From NCBI GenBank assembly GCA_017937735.1, contig JAGBCZ010000026.1, forward strand, positions 1 through 44,265: 44,265 nt of DNA, given 5' to 3'. Made by a program: the position numbers and the translations under genes. Each line of letters starts with the position of its first letter. The stretch's first letter is position 1. Positions 33,824 to 40,947 of this stretch are shown here, in pieces. Source of the DNA: Alphaproteobacteria bacterium (GTDB lineage: Bacteria > Pseudomonadota > Alphaproteobacteria > Rs-D84). The notes under the pieces were generated by a model. It saw nothing but the letters and a program-made list of their open reading frames with translations. It had not been told where the DNA came from and searched no databases.

Positions 33824-34753
33824 TTAAATAGAATCAAAATTCTTGCGAATAATTCTGCCGCTTTTTCGCAGCGCCACTGATTCCTGTGGCGTCATCTTTG
33901 GCATCAGTGTTGCGGAAACACCGCCACGTCCAACAATGCGTGGCAATGACATGGCCAGTGATTTATTCCCAACCCCATCAACAGTACTGACGGTTAAAAT
34001 TCTATTTTCATCATTTGTGATACATCTGACCAAATCTGCGACTGCGCCTGCGATACCATCCCATGTTGCACCACGTCCACGAATAATTTCGTATGCGGCA
34101 TTATGTACACGATGTTCGATTGTATTGCGTGTTGTCTGGGTCAGCGAATTTTTTGTCTGTTTGCAGAATGAATTCAAATCGACACCGCCGATACATGCGC
34201 TGGACCAGTTTATCATACTGCTGTCACCGTGTTCGCCCAGTACATATCCGTTAATTGATTGTGGTGATACAGACAGTTGTCGTGCCAATATTGTTCGCAG
34301 TCTTGCAGAATCTAACATAGTGCCTGTTCCAATAACACGACCGGCTGGTAATTTAGATAACTTTTGTGCCAGCATAACCATAACATCCAGTGGGTTTGTG
34401 ACGATAATTAACTTAACTGTTTTTGTATCAACGTTTGTCATAACACGTGGAATAATGTCTGCAATTACATCGGCATTTGCCCGCAACAAATCAGTACGTG
34501 TTTGTCCTGGTTTTTGGTTTGCGCCTGCGGCGATAATAACTGTTTCGCAACCACGTATCCCACGATAGTTATTAACAGCAGAAATTTTTACATCGTATGA
34601 AAATATTGCTGCGTGTCCCAGGTCTTCGGCTGCGGCCCGTGCGCGTACACCGTCACGATCAAACAAGACTACTTCGTGTGCCAGTCCGGTGTTAACCACA
34701 GCCGTTGCAACAGCAGAACCAACAGAACCTAAACCAATAATTGCGATTTTCAT
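33824..34753 (-). CDS. ldh: L-lactate dehydrogenase
   Basis: NAD-dependent enzyme interconverting pyruvate and L-lactate in the cytosol. Of 309 residues, the Rossmann motif is GLGSVGSA (7-14) and the acidic residue for NAD is Asp32. Gln80 in ANQKPGQTR is the substrate-size residue that marks lactate rather than malate dehydrogenase (which has Arg there); the catalytic His175 is in GEHGDSS and Arg86 is the mobile-loop arginine. It points to fermentative or mixed metabolism. It is a single gene with its own terminator; GGGAGA lies upstream of the ATG. Confidence 0.92.
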   Translation of the reverse strand: MKIAIIGLGSVGSAVATAVVNTGLAHEVVLFDRDGVRARAAAEDLGHAAIFSYDVKISAVNNYRGIRGCETVIIAAGANQKPGQTRTDLLRANADVIADIIPRVMTNVDTKTVKLIIVTNPLDVMVMLAQKLSKLPAGRVIGTGTMLDSARLRTILARQLSVSPQSINGYVLGEHGDSSMINWSSACIGGVDLNSFCKQTKNSLTQTTRNTIEHRVHNAAYEIIRGRGATWDGIAGAVADLVRCITNDENRILTVSTVDGVGNKSLAMSLPRIVGRGGVSATLMPKMTPQESVALRKSGRIIRKNFDSI

Positions 34754-34819
34754 ATATTCTCTCCCATGAAATAATTATGGGTACATTATATCACAAAAGC
34801 CATGCCTGCGCATATATTT

Positions 34820-35407
34820 TTATTCTTTCAGATTTTCTGCGACAAAATTCCAATCGACCAAATTGTTCAGGAAATTATCTACAAAATCTCCACGCTTGTT
34901 TTTATAGTCCAGATAGTACGCATGTTCCCAGACATCCAACGTCAATATCGGTGTCATATTATGCACCATTGGTGTATCAGCGTCTTTTAGATTGATGATT
35001 TTTAATTTCCCGTCATCTCGTACCAGCCATGTATATCCGCTGCCGAACAGTGATGTTGCGGCAGATTTAAATTCGTCTTTAAATTTTTGTTCATCGCCAA
35101 ATGTATCAATAATTTCTTGTGGGATTTGTGTGCTGCAATTTGGACACATGCCAGAAAAGAAAAAGTTGTGATTATAAACTTGTGCTGCGTTATTAAATAT
35201 TTTTTTATCATCTGGCTTGTTCGCAGATTCCAGAATTATATCTTGTAACGACACAGATTCATACGGCGTATTTTCAATCAGTTTATTTAAGTTGTCTATA
35301 TATGTTGCGACATGCTTGCCATGATGTGTTTCCAGTGTTTCTTGGGATATATATGGTGCCAATGCATCGGTTGGGTATGGTAATGGAAATTGTGTTATTG
35401 TGAACAT
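34820..35407 (-). CDS. sodB: Iron superoxide dismutase
   Basis: Detoxifies superoxide in the cytosol. The 195-residue protein has the expected metal ligands: His28 (THHGKH), His80 (QVYNHNFF), and the Asp and His of DVWEHAYY near residues 161-165. NAAQVYNHNFFF with Gln before the helix, and LFGSGYTWLV, fit the iron form rather than the manganese form, although cambialistic enzymes cannot be excluded. AAAAGGAT precedes the ATG. It is divergent from the secreted thioredoxin-fold gene, with a 129-base region between them. Its presence means the organism meets oxygen at least some of the time. Confidence 0.95.
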   Translation of the reverse strand: MFTITQFPLPYPTDALAPYISQETLETHHGKHVATYIDNLNKLIENTPYESVSLQDIILESANKPDDKKIFNNAAQVYNHNFFFSGMCPNCSTQIPQEIIDTFGDEQKFKDEFKSAATSLFGSGYTWLVRDDGKLKIINLKDADTPMVHNMTPILTLDVWEHAYYLDYKNKRGDFVDNFLNNLVDWNFVAENLKE

Positions 35408-35483
35408 TTTTTATCCTTTTTCTAGGTATGATAATTATGTAAGAATTATTTTCCACAGGAAAGATTTGATACATAAAAAGCGC

Positions 35484-35513
35484 TTGCAACATTTGTGATA
35501 TATTTTCTATAAT
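35484..35513 (+). promoter_or_regulatory. Promoter of the thioredoxin-fold/CvpA operon
   Basis: TTGCAA (35484-35489), 18-base spacer, TATAAT (35508-35513). Confidence 0.75.
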
Positions 35514-35536
35514 CAGCACAAGCAAAAGGAGAAAAA

Positions 35537-36109
35537 ATGAAAAAGTTATCATTATTATCGGCTTTATTAGGTGTTGGATTTATGGGCGCTGCATCTGCTG
35601 CAGATGTTACAATTTATTATTCCCCCAGTTGTCCACACTGTCATCATGCACGTGATTTTGTATCCAATACATTGGTTTATGAATATCCAGAATTAAAGGT
35701 AACAATGGTTGATGTAACAAATCCTGAAAATACACCACTGTTCCAAGATGCATTAAAGAAATGTGAATTTGAATCAGGCGGTGTTCCTGTGCTGGTAATT
35801 GGTGATAAATGCGAACAGGGTTATGCCGATTTTATGCAGGATACATTGCGTGGCCATGTTGAAGTTGACCTGACAGATGAACAAAAGGCAACCGCTGCTG
35901 AAAATAAAAAAGCGATGGAACAAGATGCTGAAAAATTTAAATCAGAACACGCAGAACGTGCAAACGCCATTGTTGAACATGTTGCCAGTGCAGAAACACA
36001 GGACGTTCAAAAAAAAAATAGCGAGCCTAGCACAGTTTGGTTCTGGGCATTGTTAATCGCATTGGTTGCAGGGCTGGGCTTTGTTCTGGTTCGTAAAGAT
36101 AACAAATAA
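35537..36109 (+). CDS. Membrane-anchored thioredoxin-fold protein with CPHC motif
   Basis: Probable envelope thiol-disulfide oxidoreductase of 190 residues. It has a signal peptide (MKKLSLLSALLGVGFMGAASA), a short thioredoxin/glutaredoxin-like domain (~23-110) with active-site CPHC at residues 32-35 (the DsbA dipeptide PH) and cis-proline segment GGVPVLV, a helical charged linker (~115-165) and a C-terminal membrane helix (WFWALLIALVAGLGFVLV). The domain is much smaller than DsbA, closer to a glutaredoxin. It could oxidise or reduce the several cysteine-rich exported proteins coded in this window. AAAAGGAG precedes the ATG; it shares an operon with cvpA. Confidence 0.82.
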   Translation: MKKLSLLSALLGVGFMGAASAADVTIYYSPSCPHCHHARDFVSNTLVYEYPELKVTMVDVTNPENTPLFQDALKKCEFESGGVPVLVIGDKCEQGYADFMQDTLRGHVEVDLTDEQKATAAENKKAMEQDAEKFKSEHAERANAIVEHVASAETQDVQKKNSEPSTVWFWALLIALVAGLGFVLVRKDNK

Positions 36110-36123
36110 GAAATCTGGACAAA

Positions 36124-36900
36124 ATGTTTGATTTAACAGTTCTTGATTATATCTATGTTGGCATTGTGCTGGCATCAACAATATGGGCGACAATGCGTGG
36201 CGGTGTGTTTGAAACAATCGCCACATTGTCGTGGGTTGTTGCTGCGATTTCGGCCAGATTTGCATCACCATGGCTGGATGCATTGTTGCAAAAATGGTTT
36301 GGTTTGGCGGAATCAACGGTTGGGACATTGGTTGCATCATACTTTATTGTATTTTTTGCAGTGTTATTGATTGTTGGTTTTGTAAATCAGAAATTGCGTG
36401 ACAAAATTCAAGACAGCATAATGAACGTTACCGATAAAACATTGGGTGTAATATTCGGTATTGTCCGTGGTGTTGCGGTAATGGGGATATTTTACTGGGG
36501 GGCATTATGGTATTATTCTGATACACCAATGTTGCCACAGTGGTTGGCCCAGGCACGTACCCGTCCAATAATGCAGATTACTGCGGTGAAATTGGATGAA
36601 TGGTTTTTCCCAGGTCCTGAAAATCGTTTGTTGGCACGTGATATGGCCGGTACACACCAAGCGCAAGAGATTTATAATAATCTGATAAATCCTGCGATTG
36701 CAGAACACGCAAAAAAAACGACTGCGGCGAAACAGAATATTGACGGCGCAACCGTTGACACAGAACCGGAAACAGGGTATAAATCATCTGAACGTGCAGC
36801 ATTGGAAAATCAGCTGTTGCAAATTGAAACGGTGGCCAAGGTTATCGAAGAACACGAAGAATCAACCCCACCAGACGTTGAATTGAATACCGAAAATTAA
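36124..36900 (+). CDS. cvpA: CvpA family membrane protein
   Basis: Inner-membrane protein of 258 residues named for colicin V production in E. coli; linked to membrane and envelope homeostasis. It has four predicted helices (~5-25, 28-48, 65-88, 105-128) and the family hallmark TDKTLGVIFGIVRGVAV (~103-119). A hydrophilic acidic C-terminal region (~170-258) is longer than in E. coli CvpA and ends in a predicted coiled coil. It follows the thioredoxin-fold gene by 14 bases without a strong ribosome binding site, suggesting coupled expression, and is closed by a terminator. The usual purF neighbour is absent. Confidence 0.88.
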   Translation: MFDLTVLDYIYVGIVLASTIWATMRGGVFETIATLSWVVAAISARFASPWLDALLQKWFGLAESTVGTLVASYFIVFFAVLLIVGFVNQKLRDKIQDSIMNVTDKTLGVIFGIVRGVAVMGIFYWGALWYYSDTPMLPQWLAQARTRPIMQITAVKLDEWFFPGPENRLLARDMAGTHQAQEIYNNLINPAIAEHAKKTTAAKQNIDGATVDTEPETGYKSSERAALENQLLQIETVAKVIEEHEESTPPDVELNTEN

Positions 36901-36903
36901 AAA

Positions 36904-36927
36904 AACGCCCCCACGGGCGTTATTTTT
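36904..36927 (+). terminator. Terminator after cvpA
   Basis: AACGCCC and GGGCGTT arms with loop CCAC, then ATTTTT. Confidence 0.88.
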
Positions 36928-37001
36928 CAGGAAATCATATCTGCGGACAACGCAGGTATTTTTTTGCATAATATATTTGTCTAATTTAGGAGAAAGAATC
37001 A

Positions 37002-37496
37002 ATGTTATTAAAATCAAAAATATGTTTTACTGTACTGACCATATATGAAATTATTGCTGTATCTGCAATGCATTTCCAACGTATTTGTGATGCGATGTTT
37101 CCAACTGCGTTTTGTGACAGTTGGTTCAGGTATTTTTTATTTTGTGTGGTTGTTCCGTTATTAGTATTCTTGATTGTAATGTGGATACGTGAAATTGTAC
37201 GCTTTCGCCGCCGCCGTTCTTTTATCCGCCGTGCCAGAAATACTGTTAATGAAATTTTGGCCAGTATTCGTGGCAAGGTTTCAGAACGTATAAATGTACA
37301 AGATATGGAAAAAATAATAACTGCTGCGATATTGGTGGGAATAAAAAAATATGCAGATCGCCATCCAAATTTACGTCATAACGTAAATCATGTGATAGAT
37401 ATTGCAAATGGCGATTCAGAAATTGATATTATGGCAACGGTGGATGAAGAAAAACAAGTACAAAGGCGGAAAACAACAAAAAAGCGTAAAAAGTAA
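37002..37496 (+). CDS. Small two-helix membrane protein, unknown
   Basis: Not recognised. The 164 residues include two predicted membrane helices (about 8-27 and 43-62) followed by a basic stop-transfer (REIVRFRRRRSFIRRAR), a helical soluble domain (~75-140) and a Lys/Arg-rich tail ending KRKK, which would sit in the cytosol near RNA or membrane lipids. TAGGAGAAAG is a good ribosome binding site. It is a single-gene unit; the hairpin after it is shared with the converging nucleotidyltransferase gene. Confidence 0.75.
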   Translation: MLLKSKICFTVLTIYEIIAVSAMHFQRICDAMFPTAFCDSWFRYFLFCVVVPLLVFLIVMWIREIVRFRRRRSFIRRARNTVNEILASIRGKVSERINVQDMEKIITAAILVGIKKYADRHPNLRHNVNHVIDIANGDSEIDIMATVDEEKQVQRRKTTKKRKK

Positions 37497-37497
37497 A

Positions 37498-37520
37498 AAT
37501 CCCCCATTTGGGGGATTTTT
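37498..37520. terminator. Terminator between converging genes
   Basis: AATCCCCC and GGGGGATT arms; T-run to the right on plus, and A-rich sequence to the left that gives a T-tract on minus. Confidence 0.88.
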
Positions 37521-37521
37521 A

Positions 37522-38268
37522 TTATGATAATTTAAATCTGTTTGTTAATTGTTCACGTGATGCAGTGCGCATTTTTGATATCATCCCAGCGTTACGTACC
37601 ATTTTGAATGCCATCTGCGTAGATGTCATTGCGCAATTATTTGGATTATTTACGCTATTTCTGCGATGTGTTCTTAATGCTATCAAGTATGCATCGATAA
37701 ATTCATGCGACATTTTGTTTTTCAGTATATATTTACACTGACGCATAATTACACGATAACGCCGATATGTCATCTTTTTTAATTCTTTTAATTCAATGTC
37801 TGGTACACGCCGTGGTGCAACAATCCATTTGTTTGTAAACAATGAATAAAACGTATCAACTGTATTTGTTATTTTTGCATTAACCTCGGACGGGTCGATA
37901 ATAAAGATATCTACATTACGTCCAAAAATTGATGGTCTGAACGTTGCCTTCCATGCACGCTGTGTCGCATTAAAAAACAAAAAGTGATTTAAATTCGGTA
38001 ATATTTCACGCAATTTTGTCAGGTCTGCAACGATACACAAATCAACGTCACTATGTTTGTCCCAATAATAGTTTGTCAGTGAACCATGAATAAAAATATC
38101 GCATATATCACCTGAAGTGATTGGTAAACCCAATACAGTACCCAGATATCTGACATATTCAAACGACATCATTTGTAATGATTGTGATACCAATGGATTT
38201 ATTTCTGAATCTGTGTCCCAAATTTTCGGATGCAGTGTTTTATGATATTCAAATAATTTTTTAAACAT
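37522..38268 (-). CDS. Nucleotidyltransferase-fold protein
   Basis: A 248-residue protein of the polymerase-beta-like nucleotidyltransferase superfamily. The signature is IHGSLTNYYWDKHSDVDLCIV, where GS (62-63) and D74-x-D76 bind the nucleotide and metal; a third acid is likely the aspartate in VDIFIID. The remainder is helical and basic. No substrate is apparent: it may be an antibiotic-type adenylyltransferase, a tRNA- or protein-modifying enzyme, or a MenA/MntA-like toxin-system protein, but no HEPN-like partner is adjacent. I choose ATG 38268, seven bases after AGGA; ATG 38274 is too close. It follows the secreted cysteine-rich gene directly and probably shares its transcript. Confidence 0.75.
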   Translation of the reverse strand: MFKKLFEYHKTLHPKIWDTDSEINPLVSQSLQMMSFEYVRYLGTVLGLPITSGDICDIFIHGSLTNYYWDKHSDVDLCIVADLTKLREILPNLNHFLFFNATQRAWKATFRPSIFGRNVDIFIIDPSEVNAKITNTVDTFYSLFTNKWIVAPRRVPDIELKELKKMTYRRYRVIMRQCKYILKNKMSHEFIDAYLIALRTHRRNSVNNPNNCAMTSTQMAFKMVRNAGMISKMRTASREQLTNRFKLS

Positions 38269-38282
38269 ATACAAATCCTATG

Positions 38283-38825
38283 TTAAACACTGGTGCAATA
38301 ATATTCTGTTTCATCTGTACATGCAAGCGTACAACTGCTGAGATATGTAAAAGTCCCCTTGTCATCTTGGTATTCATAGCTGTTACCATTTGGCAGGGTA
38401 CAGTCATCCATTGTGGTTGCCGTGCCAGCAGCAGATGTTGCATGGGCTTCACCGGTTAATTCACTGCATGATAAACATTTGTTTCCGTGAAATATATAAC
38501 CCGTATCACATGGGGTAAATCCAGTTTCTCCTTTTGGCCCCTGCTGGGTAACAGTTGTTGTTTTGCCGTCACTATTCGCCTCGCACAGTAACCAAAGATT
38601 TTCTTTGCATAACACGTGTGTTCCAACAGATACTTCTTTTGCCCCAGTAAATTTATCACATGTAATTTCATCCATTGTGGAATTTATTTTACATGTTGTG
38701 ATGATTGTTGTTTCTGGGGTTCCATCACCACTACCTTGTTCGTCTGTCAGTGGGGTTTCTTCTGCCCCCAGTGCATAAATCTGCATAAATACAATCAAAA
38801 AACTAATCGCAAAGTATGGTTTCAT
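38283..38825 (-). CDS. Exported cysteine-rich protein
   Basis: Unknown function. The 180 residues start with a signal peptide (MKPYFAISFLIVFMQIYALG). The mature protein is rich in Thr, Asp, Glu and Cys with about 14 cysteines, including PCDTGYIFHGNKCLSCS, an EGF- or TNF-receptor-like spacing also found at the start of the exported protein at the end of this window (CNAGY). GPKGETG in the middle is collagen-like but only one unit long. GGAAGG is a good ribosome binding site. It is followed closely by the nucleotidyltransferase gene. It is likely an exported adhesin or envelope protein; this is inference. Confidence 0.7.
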   Translation of the reverse strand: MKPYFAISFLIVFMQIYALGAEETPLTDEQGSGDGTPETTIITTCKINSTMDEITCDKFTGAKEVSVGTHVLCKENLWLLCEANSDGKTTTVTQQGPKGETGFTPCDTGYIFHGNKCLSCSELTGEAHATSAAGTATTMDDCTLPNGNSYEYQDDKGTFTYLSSCTLACTDETEYYCTSV

Positions 38826-38891
38826 ATTTCGCCTTCCATTTCATAGTATGCTGTGTTGATTATATCTGCTGTGTAAATTTATTTCAACGAT

Positions 38892-38917
38892 AAAAAAATC
38901 CCCAAATTGGGGAATTA
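38892..38917 (-). terminator. Terminator of the 51-residue gene
   Basis: TCCCC (38899-38903) and GGGGA (38909-38913) arms; on minus a run of seven T follows. The stop codon at 38917-38915 touches the stem. Confidence 0.85.
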
Positions 38918-39070
38918 TTTTTGCTTGGAATTACGTACACGTCCCGGCTTGGTCAGTTCGTATTGTAACCCATTGTATATATATTCTTTTAACGCCCATA
39001 AAAATATTTGGATTGAACGCAGTGTATCATTTTGTGAAAATTGTGGCGCAGTATTCTTTTTGTTATTCAT
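38915..39070 (-). CDS. Small protein, 51 residues
   Basis: A short gene with real expression signals: a promoter-like TCGACA-16-TATAAT upstream, an AGGT-containing ribosome binding site before ATG 39070, and a strong intrinsic terminator touching its stop. The product starts MNNKKNTAPQFSQNDTLRSI and continues with an aromatic, amphipathic stretch (IFLWALKEYIYNGLQYELT) and a basic end. It has no signal or full membrane helix. I do not recognise it. A longer frame on the opposite strand is a shadow. Confidence 0.65.
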   Translation of the reverse strand: MNNKKNTAPQFSQNDTLRSIQIFLWALKEYIYNGLQYELTKPGRVRNSKQK

Positions 39071-39102
39071 TTTTGTTACCTATATTTTACCATGTGTTAA
39101 TT

Positions 39103-39130
39103 ATAATCTAAAAAAACAAGATGTCGATAA
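39103..39130 (-). promoter_or_regulatory. Promoter of the 51-residue gene
   Basis: On the minus strand TCGACA, a 16-base spacer and TATAAT, read from about 39128 down to 39103; a second -10-like TAAAAT lies nearer the start. Confidence 0.5.
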
Positions 39131-39167
39131 ATTTATGTTAAATAATTAAAATTAGATAAAAAACATA

Positions 39168-39196
39168 TTGAAAAGTATAAATGCGTTCTATATAAT
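39168..39196 (+). promoter_or_regulatory. Promoter of the glycan gene cluster
   Basis: TTGAAA (39168-39173), 17-base spacer, perfect TATAAT (39191-39196), followed by a leader of about 45 bases. Confidence 0.75.
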
Positions 39197-39247
39197 ACGC
39201 ACGAACTGCGCAATTATAAATCATTTCTGCAAAATTAAGGAAAATAA

Positions 39248-40102
39248 ATGTCAAAAAAAGCACCACGTGTTTCTGTTTTAACGCCGATTTATAACACAAA
39301 TCCGCAATATTTACGTGAAATGATAGATTCTGTTTTGGCCCAGACATTTACTGACTTTGAATTTTTAATTTTAAATGACAGTCCTGATAACACAGAAATT
39401 GAAGATATTGTATTGGAATATGCCAAACAGGATGGTCGCATTAAGTATTCAAAAAATGATAAAAATATGGGTATTACCCCCAGTCGTAACAAGTTGTTAA
39501 AAATGGCGACCGGTGAATACGTGGCCGTTTTTGATCATGATGATATTTCTGTGCCGACCCGTTTTGAAAAGCAGGTTGCATATTTGGATGCGAATCCGTA
39601 TGTTGGCGTGGTCAGTGGCTTGTTACAATGGTTTGGCGAAAATAATGATATTCATTATGCCCCAGAACATGATTCTGATATTAAAATACATTTGACTGAA
39701 AATTGTTATGTTGCACATACTGCTGCGATGATGCGCAAATCGGTTTTGGTTGATAATAATATTGAATACGAAGAAAAGTATAGTCCTGCCGAAGATTATC
39801 GTTTATGGACACGTTTGATTGATGTTACGAATTTCTATAATTTCCAAGAACCGTTGGTTTTATACAGATGGAACGGCGATAACACGACTGTTACACAACA
39901 GGATAAAATGCGTCAGGCTTGGTTTAATATTCATATTCAAGTTTGTGAAAAGCATCCTTATCTGCGCAGATTGTTTGAAAACGGTCAAAGTGGTCCAACT
40001 GTATTTAGGATTCGTTTATTTGGTTTTATCCCATTGTTAAAGATAAAGCGCAGAAGGATGTATTTATTTGAATTTATTCCAATGTTTACATTAAAGCATT
40101 GA
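39248..40102 (+). CDS. Family 2 glycosyltransferase
   Basis: GT-A fold enzyme of 284 residues that transfers a sugar from a nucleotide sugar, probably onto a surface glycan. PRVSVLTPIYNT (6-17) opens the fold, and DHDD (96-99) is the metal- and nucleotide-binding acidic motif; SRNKLL precedes it as in GT2 enzymes, and AEDYRLW is the likely catalytic ED segment. A C-terminal basic tail (IRLFGFIPLLKIKRRR) resembles the membrane-associating tails seen in LPS glycosyltransferases and recurs in the last gene of this cluster. AAGGAAAA precedes the ATG. It is the first gene of a three-gene operon. Confidence 0.9.
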   Translation: MSKKAPRVSVLTPIYNTNPQYLREMIDSVLAQTFTDFEFLILNDSPDNTEIEDIVLEYAKQDGRIKYSKNDKNMGITPSRNKLLKMATGEYVAVFDHDDISVPTRFEKQVAYLDANPYVGVVSGLLQWFGENNDIHYAPEHDSDIKIHLTENCYVAHTAAMMRKSVLVDNNIEYEEKYSPAEDYRLWTRLIDVTNFYNFQEPLVLYRWNGDNTTVTQQDKMRQAWFNIHIQVCEKHPYLRRLFENGQSGPTVFRIRLFGFIPLLKIKRRRMYLFEFIPMFTLKH

Positions 40103-40124
40103 TAACATGTACAAGGACTGAATT

Positions 40125-40946
40125 ATGCGATTAACCAAACTAAAAAATGTTCCACTGGCGATTAAATTGATTGGGCATATTAAATTCCCAAATGATTTTA
40201 TCAGGCGTCATGGAATTTATGACAGATGGTTTTTAAAACATAAAAAAGATACGAAACAAGTAAATTTAAAATATCCTGTCAGTCACAGTAATGTACCTGT
40301 TTTTGTTATATCGTTTAACAGACTGTCCTATGTTAAACAGATGGTAGAATTTCTTGAAAAATACGGTTTTAAAAATATTCATATTGTTGATAATCAGTCT
40401 TCGTATGAACCATTGCTGGAATATTTACGACACAGTTCGCATCATGTTCATTTTATGGACAAAAATTACGGCCACCGTGTTGTTTGGGAATCTGGATTTT
40501 TTGATAATATAATTAGCAAAGAACCATATATTGTAACGGATCCAGATATTCAGCCGAACGAGAATTTGCCACATGATTTTTATCATATTTTGTATCAGAC
40601 GTTGATTTCTCATCCGTATATAACCAAGGTTGGCTTTGCGTTGGATATATTTAATTTGCCGGACAATGAACAAAGCATGCAGGTAAAAAAATGGGAATCA
40701 AAATTCTGGGAAGATAAATTATCTGATGATTCTGATAAATATTGGGCTGATATTGATACCACATTTGGTTTATACAGACCGGGCAAGAATTTATGGCGTT
40801 TTTATGATGCAATTCGTATTGGTGGTAATTTTACAGCCAGACATTTGCCATGGCACGAGCAAGAAGAATCTGCTGAAAAGAAATTTTACGCTGATACAGC
40901 ATCTGCCAGTGCATCATGGATAAAAAACACAGAAATGTACGAGTGA
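40125..40946 (+). CDS. Glycosyltransferase-like protein
   Basis: A 273-residue protein with a GT-A-like core: VPVFVISFNRLSYVKQMVEFLEKYGFKN (~57-84) with IHIVDNQSSYEPLLEYL after it, and YIVTDPDIQP (135-144) as the probable DxD metal site. The sugar and acceptor are unknown. It is closer to the small, SFNR-containing glycosyltransferase group than to classical GT2 enzymes. It lies 22 bases after the first glycosyltransferase and one base before the third gene, so the three are one operon. Confidence 0.8.
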   Translation: MRLTKLKNVPLAIKLIGHIKFPNDFIRRHGIYDRWFLKHKKDTKQVNLKYPVSHSNVPVFVISFNRLSYVKQMVEFLEKYGFKNIHIVDNQSSYEPLLEYLRHSSHHVHFMDKNYGHRVVWESGFFDNIISKEPYIVTDPDIQPNENLPHDFYHILYQTLISHPYITKVGFALDIFNLPDNEQSMQVKKWESKFWEDKLSDDSDKYWADIDTTFGLYRPGKNLWRFYDAIRIGGNFTARHLPWHEQEESAEKKFYADTASASASWIKNTEMYE

Positions 40947-40947
40947 T

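Noticed and set aside
33824..34753. Malate dehydrogenase as an alternative for the dehydrogenase gene
   Set aside because: The substrate-determining residue is Gln (ANQKPGQTR), which marks lactate dehydrogenase; malate dehydrogenase has Arg.
38907..39149. 80-residue frame on the plus strand
   Set aside because: It overlaps the 51-residue minus gene and its terminator, has no ribosome binding site and starts within the hairpin.
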